DNA from: Bacteroidales bacterium
GTDB taxonomy: Bacteria > Bacteroidota > Bacteroidia > Bacteroidales > F082
Assembly (NCBI GenBank): GCA_024400455.1
Contig: JAKSMU010000004.1
Location: forward strand, 1-64,000
Direction of reading: 5' to 3'
DNA length: 64,000 nucleotides
Made by a program: the position numbers and the translations under genes. How positions within the stretch are numbered: the stretch's first letter is position 1; each line of letters opens with the position of its first letter. This document shows positions 7,605 to 17,037 of this stretch, piece by piece. The notes beneath the pieces were generated by a model that saw nothing but the letters and a program-made list of their open reading frames with translations, had not been told where the DNA came from and ran no database searches.

Positions 7605-9023
7605 ATGGCAGGCAACCATATAGAAATATGGAATAAATGTTTATCGGTGATACAAGACAACATCGAGGCACAGAGCTTTGAAACTTGGTTCAAGCCCATC
7701 GTGCCCCTTGCGCTTGTCGACAACCTGCTTACCATTCAGGTACCGAGTCAGTTTGTATACGAATGGCTGGAGACCCACTACATTGAACTGCTGAAAAAAA
7801 CCATCAAGCGTGTGATTGGTCCCGACGGCAAACTTGACTACAGCATCATCATGGACAGCGGCGACAGCACTAGCACCATGAAGCTGCCAAGTTCGAACCG
7901 CACCGACCCAAAAAACCAATTGGGCCGTCCCGCTCCCGAAAAACTTTCCGATGGTCCGATGAATCCTTTCGTCATTCCAGGATTGAAGAAACTCGTCATC
8001 GACCCACAACTAAACGAAAACTACACCTTTGACAATTTCATCGAAGGCGAATGTAACCGCGTGGCCCGTCAGGGCGGTCTGGCAATTGCCAAAAATCCAG
8101 GCAAAACGGCTTACAATCCTTTACTTATTTACAGCAATACAGGTTTGGGAAAAACCCATCTTTGCCATGCCATCGGATTGGAAACCAAGCGTTTGCACCC
8201 AGAAACCACCGTACTGTATGTTCAAGCCGAACAATTCACCAACCAGTATATCACCGCATCGAAGAATAAAAACCTGAACGATTTCGTCCATTTCTACCAA
8301 ATGATCGATGTACTGATTATTGACGACATTCAGTTTTTGGCAAAAAAGACGATGACGCAGGAAACTTTCTTCCACATTTTCAATTACTTGCATCAAAACA
8401 ACAAGCAATTGGTCATTACGAGCGACAAGTTACCTGCCGACCTGCAAGACATGGAAGCACGATTGCTCTCGCGATTCAAATGGGGCTTGACCGCCGAACT
8501 GCAAATGCCCGACATTCCGACGCGTTTGGCCATTCTTCAGAACAAGCTTTACACCAACGGCATCGTCCTTTCCAACGAAGTGGTTGATTATCTTGCCTCT
8601 AATGTCAGGACCAATGTGCGCGAGCTGGAAGGCATTCTGATTTCGCTGGTTGCACAGTCATCGCTCAACAAGAAGACCATCACCCTCGATTTGACAAAGC
8701 AAATCATCGACCGCTTTATCCGCAACTCAGTGAAGGAAGTTTCGGTGGAATACATCGTTAATGTGGTTTGCGAATATTTCGGCATTTCAATCGACCAAAT
8801 AGCGTCAAGCTCAAGAAAACAGCAAGTCGTCCAGGCTCGTCAAGTGGCCATGTACCTCTCGAAAAAGCATTCAAGCGAAAGTCTGACTTCCATCGGAATG
8901 CAATGTGGCAAAAAAGACCACGCCACGGTGCACCATGCCTGCAAGACCATTTCTGACCGTTTGGAAACCGACAAGCAATTCAAGGCAACGCTTGCCGACA
9001 TCGAAAAGAGAATTTTATCATAA
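7605..9023 (+). CDS. dnaA: Chromosomal replication initiator DnaA
   Basis: The protein has 472 residues. Domain I begins at HIEIWNKCLSVIQDNIEAQS. The AAA+ domain has Walker A (SNTGLGKTHL) and Walker B (VLIIDDIQFL). The C-terminal domain IV carries the box-recognition signature CGKKDHATVHHACKTI. The open frame starts at 7557, but the ATG at 7605 matches the usual N-terminus and is preferred. DnaA binds the origin and melts it for helicase loading. The 210 bases upstream are AT-rich but show no clear cluster of DnaA boxes, so no origin is claimed. Confidence 0.97.
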   Translation: MAGNHIEIWNKCLSVIQDNIEAQSFETWFKPIVPLALVDNLLTIQVPSQFVYEWLETHYIELLKKTIKRVIGPDGKLDYSIIMDSGDSTSTMKLPSSNRTDPKNQLGRPAPEKLSDGPMNPFVIPGLKKLVIDPQLNENYTFDNFIEGECNRVARQGGLAIAKNPGKTAYNPLLIYSNTGLGKTHLCHAIGLETKRLHPETTVLYVQAEQFTNQYITASKNKNLNDFVHFYQMIDVLIIDDIQFLAKKTMTQETFFHIFNYLHQNNKQLVITSDKLPADLQDMEARLLSRFKWGLTAELQMPDIPTRLAILQNKLYTNGIVLSNEVVDYLASNVRTNVRELEGILISLVAQSSLNKKTITLDLTKQIIDRFIRNSVKEVSVEYIVNVVCEYFGISIDQIASSSRKQQVVQARQVAMYLSKKHSSESLTSIGMQCGKKDHATVHHACKTISDRLETDKQFKATLADIEKRILS

Positions 9024-9035
9024 CCCATTCCATAA

Positions 9036-9782
9036 ATGATTACTGGAAATTTCGGAAAACTTTATTTAGTTCCAACCTTCCTTGGCGCCACCAAGCCTGA
9101 ACAGGTTTTACCCGCTGGAACCTTGGAAATTGTCAGGAAACTGAAGCATTTTGTCGTCGAAAACACGCGCACCACGCGCCGCAACCTGAGCCGTTTCGGC
9201 ATGGATACGCCCATCGACGAAATCGAATTCATAGAGCTAGACAAACACAACGCACGCAATTTAGACCTCATGGAACACCTCGGTCCTTGCCTCAACGGTG
9301 AAGATATGGGCCTGATGTCGGAAGCCGGCACGCCATGTGTCGCCGACCCGGGCGCTTTGGTCGTCGATTTGGCACATTCCGCTGGCATTCAAGTCGTTCC
9401 GCTCACCGGACCAAACGCCATGATTTTGGCCTTGATGGCTTCGGGATTCAACGGACAGGCTTTCGCCTTCCACGGCTATCTGCCCATCAAAAACCCTGAA
9501 AGACAAAACGCCATCCGCGAATTGGAAAGACGCTCAGCTACCAACAACGAAACTGAACTTTTCATTGAAACACCTTTTCGCAACAACGCCATGCTGGAAG
9601 ACCTCTGCAAAAACCTGCACCCTTCGACAAGACTCTGCATAGCCTCCAACATCACTTGCGAAGACGAACAGATTATCAGTCAAGACATTGCGGAATGGAA
9701 GAAATTCAAAGGCGATTTGAACAAGAAGCCCGCGGTGTTCTTGATTTATAGCGAAGCGAAAGGATATTATCACAAACGATAA
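9036..9782 (+). CDS. RsmI-like tetrapyrrole-methylase-fold SAM methyltransferase
   Basis: The 248-residue protein belongs to the tetrapyrrole methylase fold and the COG0313/RsmI group. Key motifs are GKLYLVPTFLGA at the N-terminus, LMSEAGTPCVADPGALVVD and LTGPNAMILALMASGF. Classical RsmI 2'-O-methylates C1402 of 16S rRNA. Bacteroidota carry a second, shorter homologue of unknown target, and this gene lacks the extended C-terminal region of true RsmI, so it may be that paralogue. It follows dnaA after 12 bases, suggesting co-transcription, and ends at a strong bidirectional hairpin. Confidence 0.8.
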   Translation: MITGNFGKLYLVPTFLGATKPEQVLPAGTLEIVRKLKHFVVENTRTTRRNLSRFGMDTPIDEIEFIELDKHNARNLDLMEHLGPCLNGEDMGLMSEAGTPCVADPGALVVDLAHSAGIQVVPLTGPNAMILALMASGFNGQAFAFHGYLPIKNPERQNAIRELERRSATNNETELFIETPFRNNAMLEDLCKNLHPSTRLCIASNITCEDEQIISQDIAEWKKFKGDLNKKPAVFLIYSEAKGYYHKR

Positions 9783-9798
9783 ATCTCATTCACTTTCA

Positions 9799-9838
9799 AC
9801 AACAAAGAAAGTCGGCCATTATGACCGACTTTCTTGTT
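9799..9838. terminator. Bidirectional terminator hairpin
   Basis: AGAAAGTCGG (9806-9815) pairs with CCGACTTTCT (9825-9834), and pairing extends outward through CAACAA/TTGTTG with one bulge. It lies between convergent genes. Confidence 0.75.
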
Positions 9839-9853
9839 GAAAAGACTTCTTTA

Positions 9854-11536
9854 TCAGCAGTCTTTTGTAGCTGCTTCCAACTTCTTCATAATCGAGAAAA
9901 TGAAAATTGCCGAGACGCAGCACAGCACAATCAGCACGCCCCAAACCATCCACAGAGGCATACCAGTGCCCCAAATGCGGGCAATGACGCTGGTCAGATA
10001 ATTGCCGATGGCCGTGACGCAGAACCACAAGCCCATCATCATACCTTTGTATTTTGGAGGTGCGACCTTTGTGACGAACGAAATGCCGATAGGGCTCAGC
10101 AGCAACTCGGCGAAAGTCAGCACGAAATAAGTGCTAATCAGCCAATTTGGAGAAACCAAAACACTGCTCACACCGCCAACCGATTTCAATTCCGCCGGAC
10201 TTGCCAACGGGATTGAAGCAACAGCCATAATCAGGAAACCCAAAGCCGCCACGACCATGCCGATGCCAATTTTTCTTGGTGACGAAGGTTCCTTGCCTTT
10301 CTTGGCCAAAGCGCCAAAGACAGCCATTGAGACAGGCGTCAAAGCAACAACGAAGAACGGATTAAACTGCTGGAATTGTTGCGGCAGCGTATTGATGACG
10401 GGATCCATACCTTTATATAATGCAAACGCACCAGCCCATAATGCCAAAGTAACGATGCCCGAAATCATCTTGCCTTTCTTGGTTTCCGATTGGAAAGTCG
10501 AGAAAAGCGTATAGACTGAGATGGCAATCAAAGTCAATGCAAAGATGTTGAAGCCGATACGCGTGAAGCCCGTTGCCGTGTTCTGCGTGTAATCGCGGGC
10601 AAAATAAGTCAGGCACAAACCGCTCTGTTGGAACGACATCCAGAAGAAAATAACCACGACGAACACCAGCACCAAAGCCGTAATGCGCTGACGAGTCTGC
10701 TCGGGCGACAATTCCTCAACATGCACGGTCGTGTTTTCCATGGTCTTGGCTTGCTTGGTATTTACATCGGCATGTTTGAACCAATTGCGGCAGCAAAGAT
10801 AGATAGCCATTGAAAGCACCAAAGAGATGCAGGCAACGCCAAAGCCATAATTGTAAGCACCTGACAATGAATTGATATAGTCGTTTGCAAAACCTGTCAA
10901 GTTATCCAAAGCGTAGCCTTGCTGGACAGCCAAAGCTTCGAAATTCGATAAAGCGTCAGCCGAAATCGTTCCATCCAAATACTGGTGCGCCAATGACGGA
11001 ATCTGTGGCACATACGAAAAACCAGCCTTGGCAAGGAAATGGTCAGTCACCTTGGTAGCCGTAATCGGAGCGAACATCGAACCGATATTGATGGCCATAT
11101 AGAAAAGGCTGAAACCATTATCGCGGAAAGCACTGTATTTCGAATCGTCATAAAGGTTGCCGACCATAACCTGAAGATTGCCCTTGAACAGACCCGTTCC
11201 GATGGCAATCAAGGCCAAAGCCGAAAACATCGTCACTTTGGCGGCTGGTCCAAGCATCGGGACTGCCAGCAGCAGATACCCCAAAAACATGACGATGATG
11301 CCCGATTTTACCATTTTGCCGTAACCGAAACGGTCGGCAAGAATGCCGCCAATCAAAGGCATAAAGTAAACGCATCCTAAGAAGATGCCATAGATGTTAC
11401 CTGCCTGAGCTTCGTCGAAGCCAAACTTGGCTTGCAGGAACAAAACGAAAATTGCCAGCATGGTGTAATAGCCGAAGCGTTCACCCGTGTTGGCCAATGC
11501 GAGGGCATAAAGCCCTTTTGGATGTCCTTTAAACAT
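9854..11536 (-). CDS. POT-family (PTR2) proton-dependent oligopeptide transporter
   Basis: This 560-residue protein has 12-14 membrane segments and the POT motif ERFGYYTM near residue 20, part of the ExxERFxYY proton-coupling signature. The N-terminal half holds GIFLGCVYFMPLIGGILADR, the typical helix 2-3 region. POT carriers import di- and tripeptides using the proton gradient. It lies next to a second POT gene of similar length in the same orientation, suggesting duplication and divergence. It has its own -7 element, and a terminator lies between the two genes, so each is probably transcribed separately. Confidence 0.9.
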   Translation of the reverse strand: MFKGHPKGLYALALANTGERFGYYTMLAIFVLFLQAKFGFDEAQAGNIYGIFLGCVYFMPLIGGILADRFGYGKMVKSGIIVMFLGYLLLAVPMLGPAAKVTMFSALALIAIGTGLFKGNLQVMVGNLYDDSKYSAFRDNGFSLFYMAINIGSMFAPITATKVTDHFLAKAGFSYVPQIPSLAHQYLDGTISADALSNFEALAVQQGYALDNLTGFANDYINSLSGAYNYGFGVACISLVLSMAIYLCCRNWFKHADVNTKQAKTMENTTVHVEELSPEQTRQRITALVLVFVVVIFFWMSFQQSGLCLTYFARDYTQNTATGFTRIGFNIFALTLIAISVYTLFSTFQSETKKGKMISGIVTLALWAGAFALYKGMDPVINTLPQQFQQFNPFFVVALTPVSMAVFGALAKKGKEPSSPRKIGIGMVVAALGFLIMAVASIPLASPAELKSVGGVSSVLVSPNWLISTYFVLTFAELLLSPIGISFVTKVAPPKYKGMMMGLWFCVTAIGNYLTSVIARIWGTGMPLWMVWGVLIVLCCVSAIFIFSIMKKLEAATKDC

Positions 11537-11561
11537 AGTTGTTAGATTTTAGATTTGCCGA

Positions 11562-11569
11562 CAAAATTA
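11562..11569 (-). promoter_or_regulatory. Putative -7 element, first POT gene
   Basis: TAATTTTG on the minus strand, 26 bases upstream of the ATG at 11536. Confidence 0.4.
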
Positions 11570-11580
11570 GCAAAAAACAA

Positions 11581-11609
11581 GAAAGGCCACCTCAAAAAGG
11601 CAGCCTTTC
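11581..11609 (-). terminator. Terminator downstream of second POT gene
   Basis: GAAAGGC (11581-11587) pairs with GCCTTTC (11603-11609). On the minus strand the stem is followed by TTGTTTTTTG, an intrinsic-terminator layout. Confidence 0.7.
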
Positions 11610-11631
11610 CACAATATTGAATGAATTACAA

Positions 11632-13329
11632 TTATTCAGTAACTCTTTCGAGCCATTTCACCATGCCGAACATGACGCACATCGACACGAAGCAGATGGC
11701 GAGGAACACGCCCCAGCACTTCCAGATTGGCCAAGCATTCAACATGATAGGACCAACGAAGATGAACAGGTTGCCGATGGCGGTTGCACCGAGCCACAAA
11801 CCTTGGCAGAGACCAACCATGTGACGAGGAGCCACCTTTGAAACGAACGACAGACCCAGTGGGGAGATAAACAATTCAGCTACAGTCAAGAAGAAATAAG
11901 TTACAATCATTACCCAAGGAGCAGCCTTGGCAAGACCCTCGCTTGCCATCTGGAGAGCATCCATAGCACGGAAAGCATCGCCCGAAGGATAGTTCTTAAT
12001 GATAGAGAACACCATCAGGAAGAGGTAAGCGCAACCGGCAATACCCATACCCAAAGCAATCTTGCGAGGTGTTGAAACAGGCTTGCCCTTGCGAGCCAAA
12101 GCAGCAAAGATACCCATAACCAATGGCGTCAGGATGATGACGAACAAAGGATTCAAAGCCTGCCAGATTTCAGGAGCGAGCATATCGGAATTGACGAAAT
12201 CGCGGGCAAAAACTGAAAGCGACTGACCGTTCTGGTGGAACGAAAGCCAGAAGAACACAGCAATACCCAGCACTGCAAACAAAGCAGCCATACGCTGTTT
12301 GATTTCCTTTGCCATAGCTTCTTTTTCAGCTGCGGTGTAACCGACAGTTTCAGCAGCGACTTTCTTGCCAGGCTGAGGGAACTTCTTCTTTTGGGTAAAG
12401 AAAATAACCAATGAAATCATCATGGCAATGACTGACACGATGAATGAGAAATGGACACCTTGGTTGAAGGTAAGGATATAATCGGAGCAGAACTGAACCA
12501 GGTTGTCGCCATAGTTAGCGGCAGGCAGCACTGAGTTTGCCATTGTCTCGGTGAACTTGGTCGTCACTTCGCCATTAGCAAGATACTGGTGGCAGAGGCC
12601 AGCCATATCAGCGTTATACACGAAATTGTGAGCTTTGAGCCACCATTCGCGGAGCAAAGGAGCTATGAAAGGAGCAATAACACCACCGATGTTGATGAAC
12701 ACGTAGAAAATCTGGAAACCGCTGTCGCGCTTATCCTTGGCTTCAGCCAAAGCTTCAGGACCCTTCTTGGCAGCTTCTGCCTCGAAATCGTCGTACATTT
12801 GGCCAACCAAAGCCTGCAAGTTGCCTTTGAACAAACCGTTACCAAAAGCGATACAGAGCAAGAATATGCAAGTGAGGACCAGATAGAGCCACCATGAACC
12901 AGTACCGTCGGCAATGATGCCGTCAGCGTTCTTGCTGAACAACGGAATGGCCATGCCCACATAACCGATAGCCATGATGATCAGACCCCATTGGATGGTG
13001 CCGTGGTAGTTCTGCTTGCGGTCGGCGATGATACCGCCCACCAAGCTCAAGACATAAATTCCAAAATAGAAGAAAGAGTAAATAAGACCGGCAGTGCCAT
13101 CAGGCAAACCGAACTTCGACACGATGAACAGCAAAAGGATTGCGTTCATGATGTAATAGCCAAAGCGTTCGCCCATGTTACTCAAGGCGGCGGCAATCAG
13201 GCCTTTAGGGTGTTTCTTGGCTTCCTTCAGATAGAAAATCAAAAAAGGAATCACCACAATCAGGATGCAGGCGAAAATCACCCATGTAGCGTGATTCTGC
13301 CAAAGCGTTTGAATGGATAACAAATTCAT
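11632..13329 (-). CDS. POT-family (PTR2) proton-dependent oligopeptide transporter, second copy
   Basis: The protein has 565 residues and is built like its downstream neighbour. It has the POT signature GERFGYYIM near residue 54 and many hydrophobic helices. It differs by an extra N-terminal hydrophobic segment (residues 15-33, WVIFACILIVVIPFLIFYL) ahead of the core fold. It also has a charged loop after helix 6 (KKKFPQPGKKVAAETVGYTA). Substrates are likely di- or tripeptides. The differing loops suggest the two transporters are specialised rather than redundant; this is inference. Confidence 0.9.
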   Translation of the reverse strand: MNLLSIQTLWQNHATWVIFACILIVVIPFLIFYLKEAKKHPKGLIAAALSNMGERFGYYIMNAILLLFIVSKFGLPDGTAGLIYSFFYFGIYVLSLVGGIIADRKQNYHGTIQWGLIIMAIGYVGMAIPLFSKNADGIIADGTGSWWLYLVLTCIFLLCIAFGNGLFKGNLQALVGQMYDDFEAEAAKKGPEALAEAKDKRDSGFQIFYVFINIGGVIAPFIAPLLREWWLKAHNFVYNADMAGLCHQYLANGEVTTKFTETMANSVLPAANYGDNLVQFCSDYILTFNQGVHFSFIVSVIAMMISLVIFFTQKKKFPQPGKKVAAETVGYTAAEKEAMAKEIKQRMAALFAVLGIAVFFWLSFHQNGQSLSVFARDFVNSDMLAPEIWQALNPLFVIILTPLVMGIFAALARKGKPVSTPRKIALGMGIAGCAYLFLMVFSIIKNYPSGDAFRAMDALQMASEGLAKAAPWVMIVTYFFLTVAELFISPLGLSFVSKVAPRHMVGLCQGLWLGATAIGNLFIFVGPIMLNAWPIWKCWGVFLAICFVSMCVMFGMVKWLERVTE

Positions 13330-13378
13330 ATTACTTGATTTTAATTAATAATGATTGTCTTTTTAATTCAACAAGCGA

Positions 13379-13386
13379 CAAAAATA
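13379..13386 (-). promoter_or_regulatory. Putative -7 element, second POT gene
   Basis: TATTTTTG on the minus strand, 50 bases upstream of the ATG at 13329. Confidence 0.4.
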
Positions 13387-13423
13387 GGGAAAAATGCAAA
13401 TGCTCCGACATTTTGCGCAACAA

Positions 13424-13528
13424 TTATTTCCCAAGTCGCTCACTCAGCGCAAATGTCAAAATCAAACTGAAGGCCGCCACCTTGATGTTGTGAAGCGCAT
13501 ATTGTTCCTCCATGGAAATCGACAGCAT
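13424..13528 (-). CDS. Possible 34-residue small membrane peptide
   Basis: In the gap between the divergent POT and valS genes a short frame encodes MLSISMEEQYALHNIKVAAF, then SLILTFALSERLGK and a stop. An inner ATG at 13513 would give 29 residues. It has one amphipathic to hydrophobic stretch. No family is recognised and it may be chance or a gene fragment. The rest of the 300-base gap holds only the two promoter-like elements. Confidence 0.2.
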   Translation of the reverse strand: MLSISMEEQYALHNIKVAAFSLILTFALSERLGK

Positions 13529-13594
13529 TCATACTCTTCTATATTAATTGGGCAGAATTTTGAACAATAAGTTCATCATTTCCCAATTAAACAC

Positions 13595-13602
13595 TATTTT
13601 TG
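13595..13602 (+). promoter_or_regulatory. Putative -7 element, valS
   Basis: TATTTTTG, ending 27 bases before the valS ATG at 13630. Confidence 0.5.
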
Positions 13603-13629
13603 CGCCTTAAAACGAAAATTCAACGTAAA

Positions 13630-16314
13630 ATGACCGAAATCAGTAGCAAATATAGTCCTTCGGAAGTCGAAGGCAAATGGTATGAGCATTGGATTGAGAA
13701 GAACTACTTCCACTCCACTCCCGATGAACGCGAACCTTACACGATCGTGATTCCACCACCGAATGTGACCGGCGTGCTTCACATGGGTCACATGATGAAC
13801 AACACCATTCAGGACATCCTGATTCGCCGCGCCCGTATGCAAGGCAAGAACGCATGCTGGGTGCCTGGCACCGACCACGCCTCCATCGCTACGGAAGCCA
13901 AAGTGGTGAACAAGCTGGCGCAGCAAGGCATCAAGAAAACCGACCTGAGCCGCGACGAGTTCCTCAAGCACGCTTGGGACTGGACGCACGAACACGGCGG
14001 CATCATCCTGAAGCAATTGCGCCGCTTGGGCTGCTCCTGCGACTGGGAACGCACCTCTTTCACCATGGACGAGACCCGCTCGAAGAGTGTCATCCACGCT
14101 TTCGTTGACCTTTACAACAAAGGCCAGATTTACCGTGGCGTGCGCATGGTGAACTGGGACCCGAAAGCCCTCACCGCCTTGAGCGACGAAGAAGTCATTT
14201 TCAAGGATGAACACAGCAAGTTGTTCTATCTCAGATATTATCTGTTTGAAGATGACGGCACAGGCGCCACTGGTCAAGAAGGCGAAATCATTCACACCGA
14301 TGCGCAAGGCCGCCGTTATGCCGTGGTCGCCACCACACGCCCAGAGACCATCATGGGCGACACCGCCATGTGTATTAACCCTGCCGACCCGAAAAACCAA
14401 TGGCTGCGCGGCAAGAAAGTCGTTGTGCCGTTAGTCAACAGAGTGATTCCTGTCATTGAAGATGGCTATGTCGATATTGAATTTGGTACAGGTTGCCTGA
14501 AGGTCACACCTGCCCACGATGTGAACGACTATATGCTGGGCGAAAAGCACAATTTGCAGAGCATCAACATTTTCAATGATGATGCCACCATCAGCGAAGC
14601 TGCTGGCATGTATGTCGGCATGACCCGCGAAGATGTCCGCAAGCAAATCGTGAAAGACCTTGATGCAGCCGCATTGCTCGAAAAAATTGAAGACTATAAT
14701 AATAAGGTAGGTTATTCGGAACGCACCAACGTGCCGATTGAACCGAAACTTTCCATGCAATGGTTCCTCAAGATGGAACATTTGGCTGACATTGCCTTGA
14801 AGCCTGTCTTGGATGGCGACATCAAGTTCTATCCTTCAAAATACGTCAACCTCTACCGTCACTGGTTAGAAAACATCAAGGACTGGTGCATCAGCCGTCA
14901 GTTGTGGTGGGGTCACCAGATTCCGGCCTACTATCTGCCTCAAGGCGGTTTTGTGGTTGCCGAAAACATTGACGAAGCCCTGAAACTCGCCATCGAGAAG
15001 ACCGGCAATGCCAATCTCACAGCCGCCGACCTGCGTCAGGACAGCGACTGCCTCGACACTTGGTTCTCCTCATGGCTGTGGCCTCTGTCGCTTTTCAACG
15101 GCGTCCTCGACCCGGAAAATGCAGAATTCAAATATTATTATCCTACCAACGACCTGATTACCGCTCCTGACATCATTTTCTTCTGGGTGGCCCGTATGAT
15201 TATGGCTGGCGAAGAATATCAGAAGGAAGTGCCTTTCAAGAATGTGTATTTCACTGGTATTGTCAGGGATAAGTTAGGCCGCAAGATGTCGAAGTCGCTC
15301 GGCAATTCGCCCGACCCAATCGAGCTGATCGAGAAATTCGGCGCTGATGGCGTGCGTATGGGCATGATGCTTTCCGCTCCTGCCGGCAACGACATCCTGT
15401 TCGACGAATCGCTTTGCGAACAAGGCCGCAATTTCTGCAACAAGATTTGGAACGCCCTCCGTCTTGTAAAAGGCTGGACCGTTGATGAAAAACTCGCTCA
15501 ACCCGACACCGCCAAGATGGCCGTCAAATGGTTCGATGCCCGTTTCAACCAAGTGCTGAACGAGATGAACGACAACATCGACAAATACCGTCTGTCGGAT
15601 GCCTTGATGGGCGTTTACAAACTCACTTGGGACGATTTCTGCTCATGGTATCTTGAAATGGTGAAAGCACCTATGGGTCAGGCTGTTGACAAGGTCACTT
15701 ACGATGCCACCATCACTTTCTTCGAAAACCTGATGAAGCTCCTGCATCCATTCATGCCATTCATCACCGAAGAAATCTGGCATACCATTGCCGAACGTGG
15801 CGAAGGCGAAGACATCATCATCACCCAACAGCCTAAGGCACAAAGCGTTGACGAAAAAATCCTCGCACAATTTGCCTTTACCGAAGAAGTCATCAACAAT
15901 GTCCGTAAAGTCCGTGCCGAAAAGAATATTCCGTTCCGCGATGCCATTGAACTTGTCGTGAAGGACAATGCCGCCAACAAGGACTTCGACTGCATCATCA
16001 GCAAGCTCTGTAATGTCGGCAATATCAATTATGTCGAACAAGCTCCCGAAGGCGCCTTCGGTTTCATCGTTGGCAGCACAGAATTCTTCATTCCTTTGAC
16101 CGACAACATCGATGTCGAAGCCGAAATCAAGAAATTGGAAGAAGAACTGAAATACACGCAAGGCTTCCTCAAAGGCGTTGAAGCAAAGCTTTCCAACGAG
16201 CGTTTCGTGAATGGTGCTCCTGCCGCAGTCGTCGATAAGGAACGCAAGAAGAAATCCGATGCCGAAGCCAGAATCGCTGTCATTGAGCAGCAATTGGCCG
16301 GATTGAAGAAATAA
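13630..16314 (+). CDS. valS: Valyl-tRNA synthetase
   Basis: This class I aminoacyl-tRNA synthetase has 894 residues. It carries the HIGH motif within [17 protein letters not shown] (near residue 43) and the KMSKS motif in [14 protein letters not shown] (near 555). The editing insertion follows the first Rossmann half, and a C-terminal coiled arm ([20 protein letters not shown] onward) is typical of ValRS. The open frame extends to 13600, but the ATG at 13630 begins the conserved sequence and fits the promoter position. It ends just before a strong hairpin terminator. Confidence 0.97.
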   Translation: MTEISSKYSPSEVEGKWYEHWIEKNYFHSTPDEREPYTIVIPPPNVTGVLHMGHMMNNTIQDILIRRARMQGKNACWVPGTDHASIATEAKVVNKLAQQGIKKTDLSRDEFLKHAWDWTHEHGGIILKQLRRLGCSCDWERTSFTMDETRSKSVIHAFVDLYNKGQIYRGVRMVNWDPKALTALSDEEVIFKDEHSKLFYLRYYLFEDDGTGATGQEGEIIHTDAQGRRYAVVATTRPETIMGDTAMCINPADPKNQWLRGKKVVVPLVNRVIPVIEDGYVDIEFGTGCLKVTPAHDVNDYMLGEKHNLQSINIFNDDATISEAAGMYVGMTREDVRKQIVKDLDAAALLEKIEDYNNKVGYSERTNVPIEPKLSMQWFLKMEHLADIALKPVLDGDIKFYPSKYVNLYRHWLENIKDWCISRQLWWGHQIPAYYLPQGGFVVAENIDEALKLAIEKTGNANLTAADLRQDSDCLDTWFSSWLWPLSLFNGVLDPENAEFKYYYPTNDLITAPDIIFFWVARMIMAGEEYQKEVPFKNVYFTGIVRDKLGRKMSKSLGNSPDPIELIEKFGADGVRMGMMLSAPAGNDILFDESLCEQGRNFCNKIWNALRLVKGWTVDEKLAQPDTAKMAVKWFDARFNQVLNEMNDNIDKYRLSDALMGVYKLTWDDFCSWYLEMVKAPMGQAVDKVTYDATITFFENLMKLLHPFMPFITEEIWHTIAERGEGEDIIITQQPKAQSVDEKILAQFAFTEEVINNVRKVRAEKNIPFRDAIELVVKDNAANKDFDCIISKLCNVGNINYVEQAPEGAFGFIVGSTEFFIPLTDNIDVEAEIKKLEEELKYTQGFLKGVEAKLSNERFVNGAPAAVVDKERKKKSDAEARIAVIEQQLAGLKK

Positions 16315-16334
16315 AAATCATTCATTATCAACAG

Positions 16335-16367
16335 AAAAGGCTCTTGCACGATGTGCAGGAGCCTTTT
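16335..16367. terminator. Strong terminator hairpin after valS
   Basis: AAAAGGCTCTTGCAC (16335-16349) pairs along its whole length, with one G-U pair, with GTGCAGGAGCCTTTT (16353-16367). The loop has only 3 bases. It lies between convergent genes and can serve both. Confidence 0.85.
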
Positions 16368-16399
16368 CCCGTTTTACGACTTGCCTTATTTGCAGCAAA

Positions 16400-16936
16400 T
16401 CAATGGCAGCCTTCGCAACCTTCGCCGCAACTTTCGCAGTTGCAGTCGTCGCAACCACAGCCACAATTATCGTTGAAATCTTCATCCGTTGTTTCACGGA
16501 CATCGATGATTTCGCCTGAGAAATGGAGGTGCTTGCCAGCCATATCGTGGTTGAAGTCCATCTTGACGAACTTGTCGCCGATTTCACGGACGATACCGGC
16601 AATCGGGCGACCATCGGCAGTCTGCATCATCAGCTGGGCGCCGACTTTAACGAGATCCATAAGGACACCATTCTGGCAGAACATTTCCTTGTCCAAATCC
16701 ATGATGTAAGCCTCATCGCGTTCGCCGTAGGCTTCGGCTGGGGTCAAATGGAAAGCGTATTTGTCGCCAGGTTCCTTGCCCATCAAGTTTTCTTCAAACT
16801 TTGGAAGCAACTGATGCATGCCAAAAATGCAGACAAATGGATTCTCTTTTGTGGTCTCCTGAAGGACAGGACCATTTTCATCGTTTTCGCGCAAGACGTA
16901 TGTCATTGTCACGACGGTTTGATCTTGAATTTTCAT
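16400..16936 (-). CDS. SlyD-like FKBP peptidyl-prolyl isomerase with Cys-rich tail
   Basis: The protein has 178 residues. The ATG at 16936 is chosen because SlyD-type FKBPs begin like MKIQDQTVVTMTYVLREN; the longer frame runs into upstream DNA. The FKBP half-sites LLPKFEENLMGKEPGDKYAF and AYGERDEAYIMDL flank an insert-in-flap domain. The last 25 or so residues are dominated by Cys, Asp and Gly (CGCGCDDCNCESCGEGCEGC), ten cysteines in about 25 positions. This parallels the metal-binding tail of SlyD, which is His/Cys-rich and carries nickel. Likely roles are protein folding and metal buffering in the cytoplasm. Confidence 0.88.
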   Translation of the reverse strand: MKIQDQTVVTMTYVLRENDENGPVLQETTKENPFVCIFGMHQLLPKFEENLMGKEPGDKYAFHLTPAEAYGERDEAYIMDLDKEMFCQNGVLMDLVKVGAQLMMQTADGRPIAGIVREIGDKFVKMDFNHDMAGKHLHFSGEIIDVRETTDEDFNDNCGCGCDDCNCESCGEGCEGCH

Positions 16937-17037
16937 GTAACTATTTGATTTAAAATTTAAAATATAAAGATTTCTATTTCTGAAACGGACGCATTGCGTC
17001 CCTATTCCTCCCTCCTCACTCCTAATTCCTAACTCCA

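Noticed and set aside
13600-14400. Long minus-strand open frame inside valS
   Set aside because: It is a shadow of the valS coding strand with no family features; similar shadows lie opposite pta, ackA and the receptor gene.
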